A DNA stretch of 64,000 nucleotides from Albizia julibrissin (lineage: Eukaryota > Streptophyta > Magnoliopsida > Fabales > Fabaceae), in the NCBI GenBank assembly GCA_037074505.1, contig CM073481.1:23746001-23810000 (forward strand), written 5' to 3'. Positions within the stretch are counted from its first letter, which is position 1, and every line of letters begins with the position of its first letter. A program made the translations under genes and the position numbers. A model generated the notes under the pieces. It was given only the letters and a program-made list of their open reading frames with translations. It did no database searches and was not told the DNA's origin. This document shows positions 11,941 to 24,329 of the stretch, piece by piece.

Positions 11941-14668
11941 TAATAATGTGATTGGTTATATAGGGCCATAAAGTAACAGAGAAGAAGAAGCAATGATTGG
12001 AAGATTAAGATACCAAAAGAGGACATAGAGTTCTACAGGTAATGAACTTACATTTTCTACATATATGTGATATGTATGTCTTACTTTGATTATGTGACTG
12101 CTTTGCCTATTTGTGTGGAACTTGTATGATTGGTTGAAGCTCTACTATATTTGTGCAATGGTCATATGTATGTCATAACATCGAGCATGCAGCATGTCAT
12201 TATGTTGGCATGAAATATTGTAGGTAAGCATGTCATGCATTCATATATATCTGGCATGCATAGTGGTATTGTTTGCTACTGAGATTCTCTCGAATCTCAC
12301 TCCTCCCAACCAACCATTTAGACAAGTAAACACCAAAGAGGTGCTGAGAATAAAGGAAGACGAATGCACACAGAGGGATGTGGTTGATTACTTGAAGAAC
12401 TTTTTGCTATTTTAAGGTCTGTAAATATTGTGTAAACCCTATGGGGGAATTCGTGTATTATAATCAAGCAATATTGTATCAATATTATCAGTATATTCAT
12501 GATATTCATGTATGCTCACTAAACTGCGCATTGCTACTCTGAGTAATGCCATTACATAAGAGGTATGTAAGGCAGGGTCTTTATAGAAATCCACAGGCTC
12601 TGCAGCACACAGGTAAGCACAACTCAACTATATGGCATACAAGTATGTATAGCTCCCAACCGTCGAATTACTCAACTACAGTGTAACCACATAGGCCCAT
12701 CCTATGGGTAACAATACCAGATAAGCCCATCCGCCACACAAGCACATTCACCACGCATGCGAAACATTGTATAGAACATGACAAAACAATGCATATTAAC
12801 TTTCACATAGAATATGAGACAAAGAGTTACCACCTGGACTCCTTTCCATGACCTAGTTTCTACCTGTCCTTTAACCTTCATTTGGCTCAGCAATTACCAA
12901 ATCCTAAAATTCCCAAATCAATATCATATGAGTTATTACTCATTCATATCTCATCTAAAGCTCATAAGTTGGTTATCTTTACCCAATGTGACAAATTACT
13001 AAAATGCCCCTAGGGAATTCAGTCTAATTCCCCATATTCTCGGTATAATTGTAATTTTCCAAAATTATGACTTGGGCTATTTCTATGTAATTTTGTGTGT
13101 AGAACTCATTTTTGAACTCAAATTAGTCAAATTACATCCCCCAATTACATATTTACCCTTGGTAGCCCTAACTTGAGTGTTTTAGGGGCAAAATCTCCAT
13201 TTCGCATTTCGGGGCTTTTCACACATCGCACCCAACATAATCCCCACACAATTTTCCCTTATAAACATCATGGAATCCTCAAAAATATGACATTCTAATT
13301 CTAACTCCAATGTTCAGCCTTGAATGAAAATTAGAAAATATTAGGAAAAGTATAATTTTCATGATTCCAACTCCTAGAACATCTTTTCCATGCATGTCTT
13401 CTTTTGTCTAACCATTAATTCTCAAATTTAACATAATCAATAAAAATTTGGGCAGCATTTCCTCTTAGAAAATGGACATCCCAATTACAAAAATTTCCAA
13501 AAATAACCGAATATCCAGCCAGACAACAACCACACCTCAGTTTTCAACAAGAATTTCAAGGTTCCAATAACTTACCTTGCTTCTTCTTCTTCTTAGGCCA
13601 TCACCCCTCTTCTCCTTTCCTTAAGTTCTTTCTTATTTGATGGCTATCCCAAGATGACATAGGGATTGAGAAGATATTCCATGAATAATTACCCAAACAT
13701 CACATTATTCGGCTTAAATCAAAGCTTAAGCTTACTTGAGCAAGATTCTGCAACCAGTTCTTGATTCCGACAACACCTCTTTTAAGTAGACAACACCAAA
13801 TACCTCTGATCAAAAATCAAAAACTGTAGATATGTTGTTGTGCTTGAGAGGAAAAACATTAGAGAAGACTCTGAAAGCTAAAAATGTTGAATCAGGGGTG
13901 AAATTGGCTTCGGAACTCAAGAACTTTTACTATTCAAATTTTTCTCTTTCCTCTTTCAATTTCTTAGAATTTTTCCCTACTTTTCTACCCCTTTTAGGCC
14001 CTTGGACGTTTTTAAAGAGTTCATAAGGGTAAAATAGTCATTTTTCCATATTTACCCAGGTATACGGCTTACATGGTGTCATGTGTCATCAAGTTACATC
14101 CCAGGCACCACATGTCCCTTCCAAGATACTTTATCTCTTGCTTTTTAGGTGTCCTAAGCGTCACCTTTATTAGGGGAAGGAAGTCCATGATATTTTCCCC
14201 TGACTCCCAGAGTTTGTGTTTAGGATAGTTAGACACATGTCATAACTAAAGGTTGGCAAGTACCGTGAGGTGTCCTACTGACTTAGTATCTTTAATTATG
14301 ACATTGTGAGGTGTCCTGCTGACTCAGCATCTTTAATTATGACAAGGTCACATGGCGGCTTCTCATTGGTCCATCAAAAAGCTAGTTTTCAAAAGTTACA
14401 TGCTGACTCAGCACTTGTAATTATGTCAAGGTCACACGGCAGCTTTTCATTGGTCCATCAAAAGTTACTTTTCAAAAAGTAACTTTATATCACAATTGCT
14501 TACTTTATTAGAGTTACTTTAACTTTATTGGTGTTTAACCGAGATTCTACGCGACACACATATCAAGGCCCACTAAATAACACCAAAAATTCATCATTTT
14601 TATCCCTTTGAATATAATTAAATATTCAAGGAATTTTGGTGTTTAAAATTTTGGGATATTACATTATA

Positions 14669-15268
14669 CGATGGCCATGAGTATATTTATCATTAAGCAT
14701 ATTGGCATAATTTTAGAAATGGCAAGCATGTCATGCAATCATATATATCTTGTATGCAGGGTGGTATAGTTTACTACTGAGATTCTCTTGAATCTCACTC
14801 CTCCCAACCAACCATTTAGACAAGTGAAGGATGCATGAGGATATGCATGGAGGAGCTATGGAGATGAAGTGAAAATCGTAATGCACGGCACTACCTTGTA
14901 TTTGATTTGGTAGTTTTATGTGTAATTATACATTCAGTATATGTATATGAATGTGTGAATGTTGAATAAGAAGAGAATTGCTCTAGTTTAACTAAAGGTG
15001 AATAACTCTTGGTTTATTTAAAGTAATTGCTTGCATACTCTGATTTATTGAAACTAAGAGCCGATGATGTATTAGTATCGTAGTGAATCTTGTGAAAATG
15101 TGTTTAAAGTATTCTACCCTTCGAAAAACCCTCTCAGCCTTAGGTCTAAATCCTGAGTTGAAAGTAAGGATTTATGAACGATTCGTATGTTGGGTAATCT
15201 GGGGTCAAATCCTAATTCCACATCTAATTTCACTACTCATTTGGAGTATATGAAAGAAGGGTGTCACA
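14669..15268 (+). mobile_element. 3' part of the outermost interrupted LTR
   Basis: Continues the LTR cut at 390. It holds the hairpin TGAGATTCTCTTGAATCTCA (14778-14797), a block matching 4560-4700, a B-box-like GGGTCAAATCC (about 15202-15212), and ends AAGGGTGTCACA at 15268. The text from 14669 to 15268 follows the uninterrupted relative at about 4430-5037 closely. Confidence 0.8.
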
Positions 15269-16021
15269 CTTTCCAACTGCTAGCAAGTTTCGGTCCTCTA
15301 ATTCTTTATCTGACTCGGGCAAATGTCAAATCCTAAAATTTTAAGTTTATAATAAATGAGTTATTACTCATTCATGTCTTATTCCTAAACTTATATAGTT
15401 AGTTGTCTCTACCCAAAAATGTATAATTACCAAAATACCCTTAAGAATACGGTCTAATTCCCTTAATACCCGATATAACTGTACTTTACCAAAAATTATG
15501 ATTAGGTTATTCCTACACAATTTTGTGTGTATAATCCATTTTTGACCTCATTTTTTCCAAAATCACACTCTATTTTCCAAAATATTCTTGGTAGCCACAT
15601 GTTAGGGTTTTAAGGGTGAAATTGTCATTTCATACCCTAAAGCCTCCATACTCCATTTTTCACATGTTCCCTACACAATTTTTCATTCTAAACACAATGG
15701 AATCATCAAATCCATCAAATTCTAGCCCAACCATTGACGATATAGTCTAGCCAAAAATCAAGAAATTTTAGGGAAATTGGAGTTTTATGATTTCATTCAA
15801 CATAACACCTTCTTTTCACCATAAATCACTTCTTAAACCCTTTAATTACACTTCCCACATGATTAATCAAAATTTGGAAAGCACCCCCTAGGGATTATGC
15901 CTTCCAAATTACAAATTCATGACAATCAAGGCAACCAATCAACCAAATCACTAATAATAACCACAAATCAACAAGTTAATCAAGGTTTCTTAGATTACCT
16001 CTTGATTCTCTTCTTCTTCCT
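15269..16021 (-). mobile_element. Minus-strand LTR fragment
   Basis: Reads like the minus-strand LTR segment at about 1230-1960 and 49480-50220: AATGAGTTATTACTCATTC, 'caaaatacccttaa', a block around AGGGTTTTAAGGGTGAAATTGTCATTTC, and finally a purine-rich leader (minus) ending AATCAAGAG|GTAATC (donor near 15997-15998). Both LTR ends are missing; the outer LTR abuts it on the left and a CACTA fragment on the right. Confidence 0.6.
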
Positions 16022-16024
16022 TCA

Positions 16025-16209
16025 AAATCATGGTCTCACCAAACATCAATACATAACGGGTGTTATATTAGAACCATATTAGAACCATTATAATAGGTCT
16101 ATAATAAATAATCTGCGCAAAACATATAGAGAGCTAGCATATATGATAGTTTGGAATCATGATGTATAGCAAATAATAACCGTCATGTATCGTGATTTTT
16201 GTAGCAGTG
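16025..16209 (-). mobile_element. Terminal fragment of a CACTA (En/Spm-like) transposon
   Basis: The minus strand starts CACTGCTACAAAAATCACG at 16209 and shares its subterminal text, including ATTATAATGGTTCTAATAT and TAACACCCGTTATG, with the fragment starting at 62366 (CACTACTACAGAAATTGTG). CACTA elements begin with CACTA/CACTG termini and carry short subterminal repeats. No TNPA or TNPD reading frame remains. Confidence 0.6.
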
Positions 16210-16669
16210 GATTATTTTAAATAACCGTTATGTAGTTCATTCCCTTAACTCCACTTCTGTATATTTCACGATTTCATAAAAACCTTTAAGTATGGAAAGT
16301 CAACTATGCGCAAATCTATAGCAGTGAATTTGGGTTTGTACACATAGCATTTAAGGCTAGGAAATCACTTATTCTACATGCAAATAAGCTGGAAAGCTAC
16401 TCTACTATTTAGTGTTTCATGGAACTTGATACTTTGTTATGATTTTGAAGTTCTCTATGTACTTTTTGATTTGAGCATATCTTATCCTCCAAAATAAGAT
16501 GCACCGCCTTCGTTTTATAACAAGAAGGACTTGATGTTGTGTTTTTGGAGGAAGTTTCTACATTATAGGCCTAGCTTGGGTAAGACTTTTTAGTCGTTGG
16601 TTGTTTATGTTAGGTTATTTAGGGTTTGCTTAATTTGAGTTTTAAAATGAGAAAGTTATCCATATAAGT
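16210..16669. other. Non-coding interval, no recognised feature
   Basis: About 460 bp of unique-looking AT-rich sequence between the CACTA fragment and the hAT element. It ends with ATATAAGT (16662-16669), the probable left target duplication of the hAT element. Confidence 0.5.
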
Positions 16670-19600
16670 ATGGTTATAAAATCTAGACTGAACCTGTCGG
16701 TTTGGCCTGAGAACCGCCAAACTGACCAAAAAACTTGTTTATGTTGCATAATGAACCAGGGTCACAGTGACCTGGTCAAATCGAACCGACTCGGTGTGAC
16801 ACAATATTAATTCGGTCAACTCGGCCGGTTAAGCAAGTCAACCGGGTTAATTTTTTTTTAAACTTTTGTTTCTTCCTTTTAAATTTTTTTTATTAGCCGA
16901 AATATTGATTATTGATTCTTTAATAGTTCATCCTTGATTTAGACTTCACTCTTCAGAGTTTCAGATGCCACACTTCCTCCTCCTTCTTCTTCTCACTCTC
17001 AAATCAGTGTCGATCTCTCAGTTGTCGAACTCAAACGCTATGCGAGTCTTTGCCTAAGCTTTAGCTGTCGTTCGCTAGTTCTTAGAACTTGGTTCTTCTT
17101 CCTCGTTGTTTGAGCTATTGTTGTTTGCTAGTTATTTCTTCTTAATGTCGATGTCGTCATCAGACACCATAGCTATGGCCGGTTGCAACCTTTGAGCTTT
17201 GGGGTCACAAAGGCTTCAACTTGCTCCTTCATTGTTTCTCTGTTATTGTTTCTTGATTCTTTAGCTAATTAAAGCCCTTAAGGAAGGGTTTGGTCGATTG
17301 GGTTTGGTTTCGACTTGCTCCTTCAACTTGCTGTTTGGTTTCTATGTTCTTTAACCTCTAATTCTATTTCCTACATTCATTAATTTTTTATTGTTTTGGT
17401 TTGCTTCAGAAGTGGTTATCTATGGCTGAGTGACACAGTGATGCTCTATTTTTTTTGGATAATGGATATTTAGCGATGCTCTATTTTACTATTTTTTATG
17501 CATTCATTAATTTCCAGTTTTCTACATTCATAAATTAGACATCGTTTTTTCTACCTTTTAGTCTTTTACTTATAATTCAGCAACAACTTGTTTTTTAGCT
17601 TATCATGATGCATTAATATTCTCCCTGTCACTTTATGGTCTTGTATTATTTACATATAAAGCATTGGCACATTTTTGCATATCCTTTTGTGGAACAAGTC
17701 TCCTTTGGAACTTATGGTTTTATATTTGAAATTTTCTATTAGGTACTGTGTGAATGAATCATGTTCAACTTAGATATTCTGAAAGCTTAGATATTTGAAA
17801 TATTTGAAATAATAGAAGAAGGACATAATGGAGCTGAGAAAGAAACCAGTCAAACTACTCATAATATTAATTCTACCAATCCTCATGATCCCATTAGTAG
17901 TAGTATGCCCACATCACAGTCATCATCAGGGAGTGTGAAAAAAATAAACCCAGCTTGGCAATATGTTTCAGTTAAGAAAAAGGGGAAAGTAAATTTTTTA
18001 CATGTCTTTTATGTGGTTCAAGTTACAAGGGAGGTGAGATTAATAGGCTAAAATAACATTTAGTCGGTGCGAGTGGTCAAGTGAGTTCTTGCGAGAATTT
18101 CACATGATGTTAGAGCTAGAATTAAAGAATCTTTATTAGAAGGTTCAAAGAAAAAAATGTTCACAATGATAAAGTAGAAGATGATACTGAAGCTATAGAG
18201 GTTTAGGAACTGATTGCTTCTAAGAAGAAAGCTCCTATACCTGGGAAAGTTGACACTTATTTTGCACTTAGGACAACTCCTTGTGCCCAACCAAGTATAA
18301 AGAATACAAGGGCAAGTCAAGAAGCATACTATAATGCAAAATTGGCTTTTGTTCATTGAGCTTATATGAATTGTGTTCCGTTTAATACAATGACTTATCC
18401 CTTATTTCAAAAATCTGTTGATGCTACTACTGCAATTGGGCCTAGGTTTAAGGTCCCTAGTTTTCATGAGTATAGAGTTAGCATGTTGAGAGATTGCAAA
18501 AAAGAACTTCAACTACTAATTGATATCTATTGAGTTAAATGGAAAGAAAATGGTTGCACCCTCATGGTTGATGGTTAGACGGATGTTATACAAAGAACTT
18601 TGATTAATTTCTTATTTTATTCATTACATGGCATGGTATTTGTTAAATCAATTGATACTTCAAATTTAGTTAAAGATGCCAACACTTTATTCTTACTGTG
18701 CACAAAAGTTATTAAGTGGCTTAGTCTTAAAAATGTAGTCTATGTGGTGACTGACAATGCTGCTAACTATGTAGCATGTGGTAGATTGATTAAAAAAAAT
18801 ATAAAACCATTTACTGGTCATCTTGTGCAGCTCACTATTTGAATCTTATTTTGAAAGACATTGCATATATGCCTCATCTGTCAAACCTTACAAAGAACGC
18901 ATCTAAAATCACTATATTTGCATATAATCATATGGTCTTCTTGCCATGGTTAAGTAATAGACCAAGTTGGAAGGAAATTGTACGTCCTGGTGCAAAAAGA
19001 TTCGCCACTACATTCATCACCCTTCATAGCATATATTTGCACAAACATGACTTACAAGCTTTGGTTATTGATCAGCATTTTGTGTAGCACAAATTAGCAA
19101 CCACTGAACCTGAGAAAACTTTCAATGCAATCATTCTAAATAATCAATTTTGGGACGATTGCTTTGAAGTTGTAATACTTGTGCCTCCATTGATAAGATT
19201 GTTAAGGATTGTGGATTCGGATAAGAAACCTTCAATGCCTTATGAAGGCATGCAGAGAGCTAAAAATGGTATAAAGGACATGTTTCAGGGGAAGAAGGAA
19301 CTATACAAGCCTTACACGGATATTATTCAAAGTCGCTAGGATAAGCATTTGAAAAATGAACTACATGCAACAACATATCTGTTAAATCCTGCATTCTTGT
19401 ATAGTCCTAACTTTGTTCGAAAGCATAAATTGATGGATGTTGTGGTCAATTTGTTTAAGGCATACTCACCTGAAAATGATGATCATTTTGTTACAATGAT
19501 GCAGCAAATCAGTGTCTACCGTGAACGTAAAGAATCGTTTGATAAGATTTCATGTGAAAAAACAGCGTAAAAGCTAGTCCCTCATAAGTATATTAAGTTT

Positions 19601-20744
19601 TATATTATAAATCATATATTATGATTATTATTTATTAATACATACTAAATTTATTTTATTTTATTTTGAAGATAAGTGGTGGTTGTACTATAGGGGTTCA
19701 GTACCAGAATTGCAACAAATTGCTATACATGTTCTTAGTCAAACTTCTTCTTCTGGCTGTGAAAGAAATTGGAGCTTATTTAAACGTATTCATACTAAAA
19801 AAAGAAACAAATTGGATCATCAAAGGCTTAATGATTTGGTTTTCACAAACTACAATTTGAAGTTAAAGTTTAGGTAATCTTAAAACTTAAAAGTCTTGAC
19901 TTTTGTATGGTTGTTATATAGTTTTATTAAACATACATTTCATTAATATTGATCTTCTATCATGTTGGCATTATAGGAATGAACTAAAGAAAAAGAAAGA
20001 TAATTATAATCCTATTGATTATGAATCAATTGATAGACTAGACTTTTAGGTGCTTGAAGAAGATCCAACTCCTAAATTTAATGATATAGAAGCAACAAAT
20101 CTTCAATTTGAACAAATAGTGAAGGACTATGAAGATTTCTAAATTATAAATATCTCTTCTATTATCTAATATTATATTCTTATTTCTTACATAAAAGAAT
20201 ATAACGATGTTTTTAGCTATTACTAATTTTATTCAATTGATATATAGGAGATGATGATATTGCTGAGGTTCCATCTTCAAATGATGACTTTATTGTTCCT
20301 AGTGCCTTTACTTTTCCTCCTACAACGCCACCGCCTAATGTCTCAGGACCAAGAGAGTTAAATGATATAGTTTATGCTTATTTTAATGATGATGATTATT
20401 AGTTTACTACTTTAGTGATTGAAGGAGGGAATATTTTGTCATGATAAACATGTTTTGATATTTTGTTATGATGAATATTTTAGATTTACAGAATACAGGA
20501 GTCAACAGGTGTAAAGAACCTTTGATAACTATATATGATTATTTTGATGTTTTTAATATTTTTTTAGTATTTGGAATTTGAATATATGGTATTTATAATT
20601 TGGATGGTGTGATGAGAACATTATTTTTTTTTTAATTTTTTACTCCTCACCGATCTAGCACTGCGTTGATTCCAGTCTAACGCATCAACCCTTGACCTAG
20701 TACCCTAACCGGTTCAATGATTGCTCCGGGTTTAATTAACTTAT
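16670..20744 (+). mobile_element. hAT transposon, decayed autonomous copy
   Basis: About 4.1 kb with a transposase relic in the middle. It is flanked by a possible 8-bp target duplication, ATATAAGT (16662-16669 and 20745-20752), the length typical for hAT. The ends, ATGGTTATAAAATC and the complement ATAAGTTAATTAAACCCG, match only loosely, and the AT-rich duplication could be chance. Near both ends are GC-rich CCGGTT/GGTCAA-type segments (16700-16850 and 20650-20730) like those of the small elements at 29340-29890 and 38209-38420. Confidence 0.6.
17880..20401 (+). pseudogene. hAT transposase pseudogene (BED finger, DUF659, hAT dimerisation domain)
   Basis: Domains in order: a BED-type zinc finger near 17945-18110 (NPAWQYV, then TCLLCGSSYKGG..INRLK..H after a frame change at a T-run), a DUF659 core at about 18545-18840 (TLMVDG, DNAANYVACGRLI), middle exons to about 19570, and the C-terminal hATC dimerisation domain at about 19675-19875 (WWYYRGS.PELQ, SSGCERNWS, HTKKRNKL). 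The tail is acidic and ends near 20401. Introns lie around 19570-19670 and 19875-19980. Many in-frame stops (for example near 18115, 18357, 18532, 18575, 19086, 19337) and frame changes make it non-functional. The catalytic acidic residues cannot be judged reliably. Confidence 0.85.
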
Positions 20745-20752
20745 ATATAAGT

Positions 20753-21720
20753 CACAGTAACAAAATGAAATACTGAAATATTTTTAAAAAATCATATTTA
20801 AAAGTCAAACCTATATTAGTCAAATTCAATAATTTATATTTACAACTTTCTAACTCTAATCCTATATAAAATACATTATCCCATAAAAAACAAAGAAAAT
20901 TCAATAATAAATTAAAGATAAAATTATACATTCATATAAAAATTTTATCTCTCTACCTTATAAATAAGATAAAAAAATTTCTTCTTTCTCTACCTTATGT
21001 ATAAGACCAGAGGAGTAATTAAAGGGAAATTTTCAAAAACCAACTTTCAAAATACCCAAATTAATAATTTACTAATAAAATGAATTATGAATTGTTAATT
21101 AAATATAATAAATATCTAAACTATTATATAAAATAAAACTAATTTAAAATTCGGAGAAGTTTTTCTTTTTAATATTCTCCCACAATCTTCTCTACCTTTT
21201 CGTTAAGCATTTAATAACACAACAATCACCTTCTCACCAACTACTCTCAGGTTCCCATACTCCCTTGTCTTGTCCGCCCGAAATTTCACCCTAATTTAAT
21301 CTTTTTTAGAACTCGATTATCTTTGCTTGGGGACTAGAAACACTGGAAAATCAAACATATGCTTCCGTAGTGCCACTACTACTTCTCTCACCTCCATTAC
21401 CTATAATCTACTCAAATTTTATTTATAAGAGTCTGATAATTAAATTATATAATTCTTAAAATAAATTAAAATTAATAAATATATCTTAAAATAAATTTTT
21501 TTCTACATATACCTTTATTTAAAAAATAATATGTAAGAGAAAGAAACAGTGGAAGCACTCATCCTTTAATTAATGTAATATATATAATCAAAAAAATATA
21601 AATGAAAAAAAAAATTATTAAATATTAAAATAATTTTGATCCAGCTTTTATAAAAACAACTAAAGTAATTTAAATTTTAGACCGTTGTAAAAAAACTGAT
21701 GAAGTAGTATAAAATAGCGA
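20753..21720. other. Very AT-rich intergenic stretch
   Basis: Roughly 1 kb of A/T-dominated sequence with no ORF, repeat or gene signature I can support. It lies immediately upstream of the leader of the duplicated membrane-protein locus. Confidence 0.5.
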
Positions 21721-21739
21721 GTTCACTCTTCTGCCCTGG

Positions 21740-22007
21740 TTTCTTTACGGATGTTGCAATGAAGCCCTTACTGGCTCTCTGATCCACTGCACCCACACAC
21801 ACACACACGGCCGTTACTAAGTCAGCCAATCATCAAAATTTTGTGGGTTTTCTTTCCACTATCAGACCATCTTCATTTGTCTTTCTTTTGTTTCTTCTTT
21901 GTGTTTTTGGTCCCCTTCTCCATCTTCCCATCATCGTCGACCACCAACAAATTGGAGGGGCGCGCCGAACATGCCTCTGACTTCATCTACTTTTATCTCT
22001 CGACAAA
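21740..22007 (+). other. Probable 5' untranslated exon of the small membrane-protein gene
   Basis: C/T-rich leader with GC content above its surroundings, ending ...TCGACAAAG|GTTTTAAC, which fits a plant 5' splice site at 22008. It lies about 570 bp upstream of the coding remnant at 22580. A long frame (21841-22209) runs through the predicted donor with no domain signature, so I treat this as leader sequence rather than coding. Confidence 0.4.
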
Positions 22008-22469
22008 GGTTTTAACACACCTATTCCCATTATTTTGGTTTAATCAGCACTGCCTAATAATTGTCTTGCGTTCTTCCTTGTGCATTTCAACTAAACAAAT
22101 TTCATTTCTGGTTTCTACTATATTTCCTTTGTTTCTTCCTATTATTGTTGTTACTAGCTACTTTATAATGCTCATTCAGTTTTTTTATTACTTACTCCCT
22201 GGTTCTTAATATAAAATATATTTAGGTATTAATTTTAATCTTAAATATAAAATATAGTTTTATATATTTATTAATATTTTTTTAATTTATCTTTATTGTT
22301 GGTTCCTAACAATAAGTAAGGAGAAGAATTAATGAAAGAATTAAAAAAGATGATTAAAGTGTTCTAAAAAATATATGTCATATCAACTAACTTAACTAAC
22401 TTCCTTAATCTAATCAAATTACGAGAGTTCATAACAATCGGGAATGACTCTATTGGCTTTTGCACTGTT

Positions 22470-24085
22470 ACATGCTGTCATAATTTCAATTTCAATCTAA
22501 GAATCTGTCTAACTTTGATGAGCATGGAAACATCATGAGAACCGATTTTGTGATGCTATTCTTGTATGTTATGGTTTTCATGGCAGAATTAAAACTTCAT
22601 AATCAATCTGATCACCCATATCATGAAACAATTCCTTTGTTTGGACTTCTTGTGGTCGTTCTACTTCTTTTCATCTTATCACTCTACCAGTGTCTTTTTT
22701 GGTGGTTGGGCCAACACTCAGATTGTTTCAACTAATTATTCAATGGCTTCGTGGCAAGATTCTACATGTTCGTACAAATCAGACAGCAGCAGAAAGTAAC
22801 TCTGACGTGGAAGAAAATGGCTCTATTGGGATTCAAGAGAATATAGGGACCAAATGTCAGCATGCATCTTGCCCTGTCAAGTTTCAGAAACGTGGAGGGA
22901 TCTAATGTCTTACCAATTTGTGTTTAGTAAAACTGTGATGTGCTATAGAGTTAAGAAGATGGAAATGGGGATATAAGTAAAGTTTAAATTTCTTCAACCT
23001 TGCAATCCATTGAAATTGAAAAGGCAAAGCTGTTACAATTACAAATCTTCATACCAAATATGCTGCCATTTCCATTTTCAAAATACATTAGAGCAGACAA
23101 TTCAACTGATATAGTGGATTCCCTTTTCCAGCTTGAGTGTGACACGGAATTCTTTGTCTGCTGCGCTAATTTCTCATTATAGTTAAGTCAAATTAAATCA
23201 AGAATTTTTCATTTCGAAAGCTCACTGTTATACATTGCTTCGTAAGTGAGGGTTGCTCCTTTCACCTACTGCTGGACTGTCTGGACTTGAATTTTTTGTA
23301 GGGAATTCTATGAGTGTGAATGTATGATTGTCTTTATATCTTAAGCAAGGACCTGAACTTCAAAACCATCTATTAGGCCTTCCGAATGGTAAGTCTTTGT
23401 TTAGTTTTAATTAGATGGCGTTCATAATGTTACTAACAATTGTTGGGCATTATTGCACTCATCATATATATGGGCTCTGTTTAAGAAATCTTTCAAAGAC
23501 TGGTATCCTTGACCAAAGGATCTATGAGAAGTAACTTGGGAATTGAAGAGAACACTCTCTTCGGAATGAAGAAAATGACTTCCCTGTCTGAATCAGGGCT
23601 GCATACTAAATAAATCAGTAATATGAGAGCTGTCTGAGGGCTTCTTACCACCTGTTTTGATAATTTTATTATGAAATATATATTTATTTGGGACTTCATT
23701 TTGAGGAGAAATTCCATGTCTGGAATAGAAATGATAAAGCCTAAAGTAATAATGAAAGGATGGGGGGAATGGGAAGAGCAAAAAGGAATAAAACAGTAAC
23801 TGCAACCAAAATTCAGTGAATACTAAAACTGTAAGCTGCATCATGTTTAAGAAACTGTAAGATTCTTAAGTATTTACGCTTGATAGGATCTTCCTCGTGT
23901 GAAAAAAAAAATGATTACTTTTGTAACTAAAATTTTTTAAGACATTCTCTCTGTTCTGTCTCTATTAACTTGGTAATCAAATTTGCATTTATTTTTAACA
24001 CAATTGAATGTTGTTTCATAATTTTGAGGAATTTCTTGTTTCATAATCAAATTTCAAGTATTCATCATACAACTTACATGTATAT
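22470..24085 (+). repeat. Segmental duplication, copy 1
   Basis: About 1.6 kb that realigns, coding remnant plus downstream non-coding DNA, with 25070-28025. Matching landmarks are ATTCAATGGCTTCGTG, CATT(T/TT)CGAAAGCTCACTGTTAT near 23210, GGATCTATGAGAAGTAACTTGGGAATTGAAGA near 23518, and CATACAACTTACATGTA near 24068. Here the site that carries the LINE in copy 2 is empty. Confidence 0.8.
22580..22905 (+). pseudogene. Small membrane protein, copy 1 (frame-broken)
   Basis: Starts M-A-E-L-K-L-H-N-Q-S-D-H and has one strongly hydrophobic stretch, PLFGLLVVVLLLFILSL. Compared with copy 2, about 10 residues of the second half of the hydrophobic region are missing near 22690 and the frame shifts there. 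After the shift the other frame reads LRLFQLIIQWLRGKILHVRTN, parallel to copy 2, and then a hydrophilic tail rich in N, E and S. I do not recognise the family. Two adjacent hydrophobic helices in the intact form suggest an integral membrane protein. Copy 1 is most likely non-functional. Confidence 0.5.
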
Positions 24086-24329
24086 TGTATAATGTTCTGT
24101 TTGTAATATCCTACAAGTAATTTGCTCAGAGGATGAAATGCAATTGAACAGAAACATGCAGCCTTACCTGTGGTAAACTATCTAATTGTTGTCATGCAGA
24201 ATGTTTAAATTGGAAGAACCAAAGGAGGGGCAACTTAAGGAAGAGAAAACATCTTAAGATATATATATATATATATTATCGTGTATAATCTAAGATAATA
24301 ACAACACACATCTTGCTTTGTCATGTTAG

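Larger units (their letters stand above)
8679..12585 (+). mobile_element. Nested, mosaic LTR in the 5' LTR
   Basis: It starts TGTAATACCCTGAATTTTGGG; the target duplication GAAAT lies at 8674-8678 and 12586-12590. The sister LTR shows the empty site near 954-960. The 3' end reads GGGTCTTTATA, where the related end at about 10950-10959 reads GGGTCTTACA, so the terminal CA has mutated. At 3.9 kb it is longer than its 2.7 kb relative at 2340-5037. About 9686-10959 looks like a second LTR 3' half set inside it, with its own hairpin (10648-10666). From about 12325 it switches to the same 3' end type as that insert. Confidence 0.8.
391..14663 (-). mobile_element. Complete minus-strand Ty3/gypsy-like LTR retrotransposon, deletion derivative, with nested insertions
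   Basis: On the minus strand the element runs from TGTAATATCCCAAAATTTT (14663) to GGGGTTTGACA (391). A perfect 5-bp target duplication, TTATA, lies at 386-390 and 14664-14668. Both LTRs are present (8109-14663 and 391-5702). Removing the nested LTRs leaves about 2.6 kb each, so they are a true LTR pair. The 2.4 kb internal region carries a PBS and a remnant of RNase H but no intact gag or pol, so it depended on proteins supplied by another element. Assignment to Ty3/gypsy rests on the RNase H fragment. The target is another LTR, so this is LTR-in-LTR nesting. Confidence 0.85.
8109..14663 (-). repeat. 5' LTR of the minus-strand retrotransposon (interrupted 8679-12585)
   Basis: On the minus strand it starts TGTAATATCCCAAAATTTT and ends GAGGGGTTTGACA next to the PBS. 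About 2.64 kb without the nested LTR. It has a GA-rich leader ending AAGCAAG|GTAAGT (donor at 13574-13575), and a hairpin at 8394-8413 with one arm base changed. Comparison with the 3' LTR shows scattered substitutions and small indels, so the insertion is not recent. Confidence 0.85.

Noticed and set aside
18060..18356. Minus-strand ORF of 98 codons
   Set aside because: Antisense to the hAT transposase relic, whose plus-strand domains are clear.
21841..22209. 122-codon ORF starting with a non-ATG codon
   Set aside because: Runs through a likely splice donor and into AT-rich intron-like DNA; no conserved motif. Treated as leader exon plus intron.
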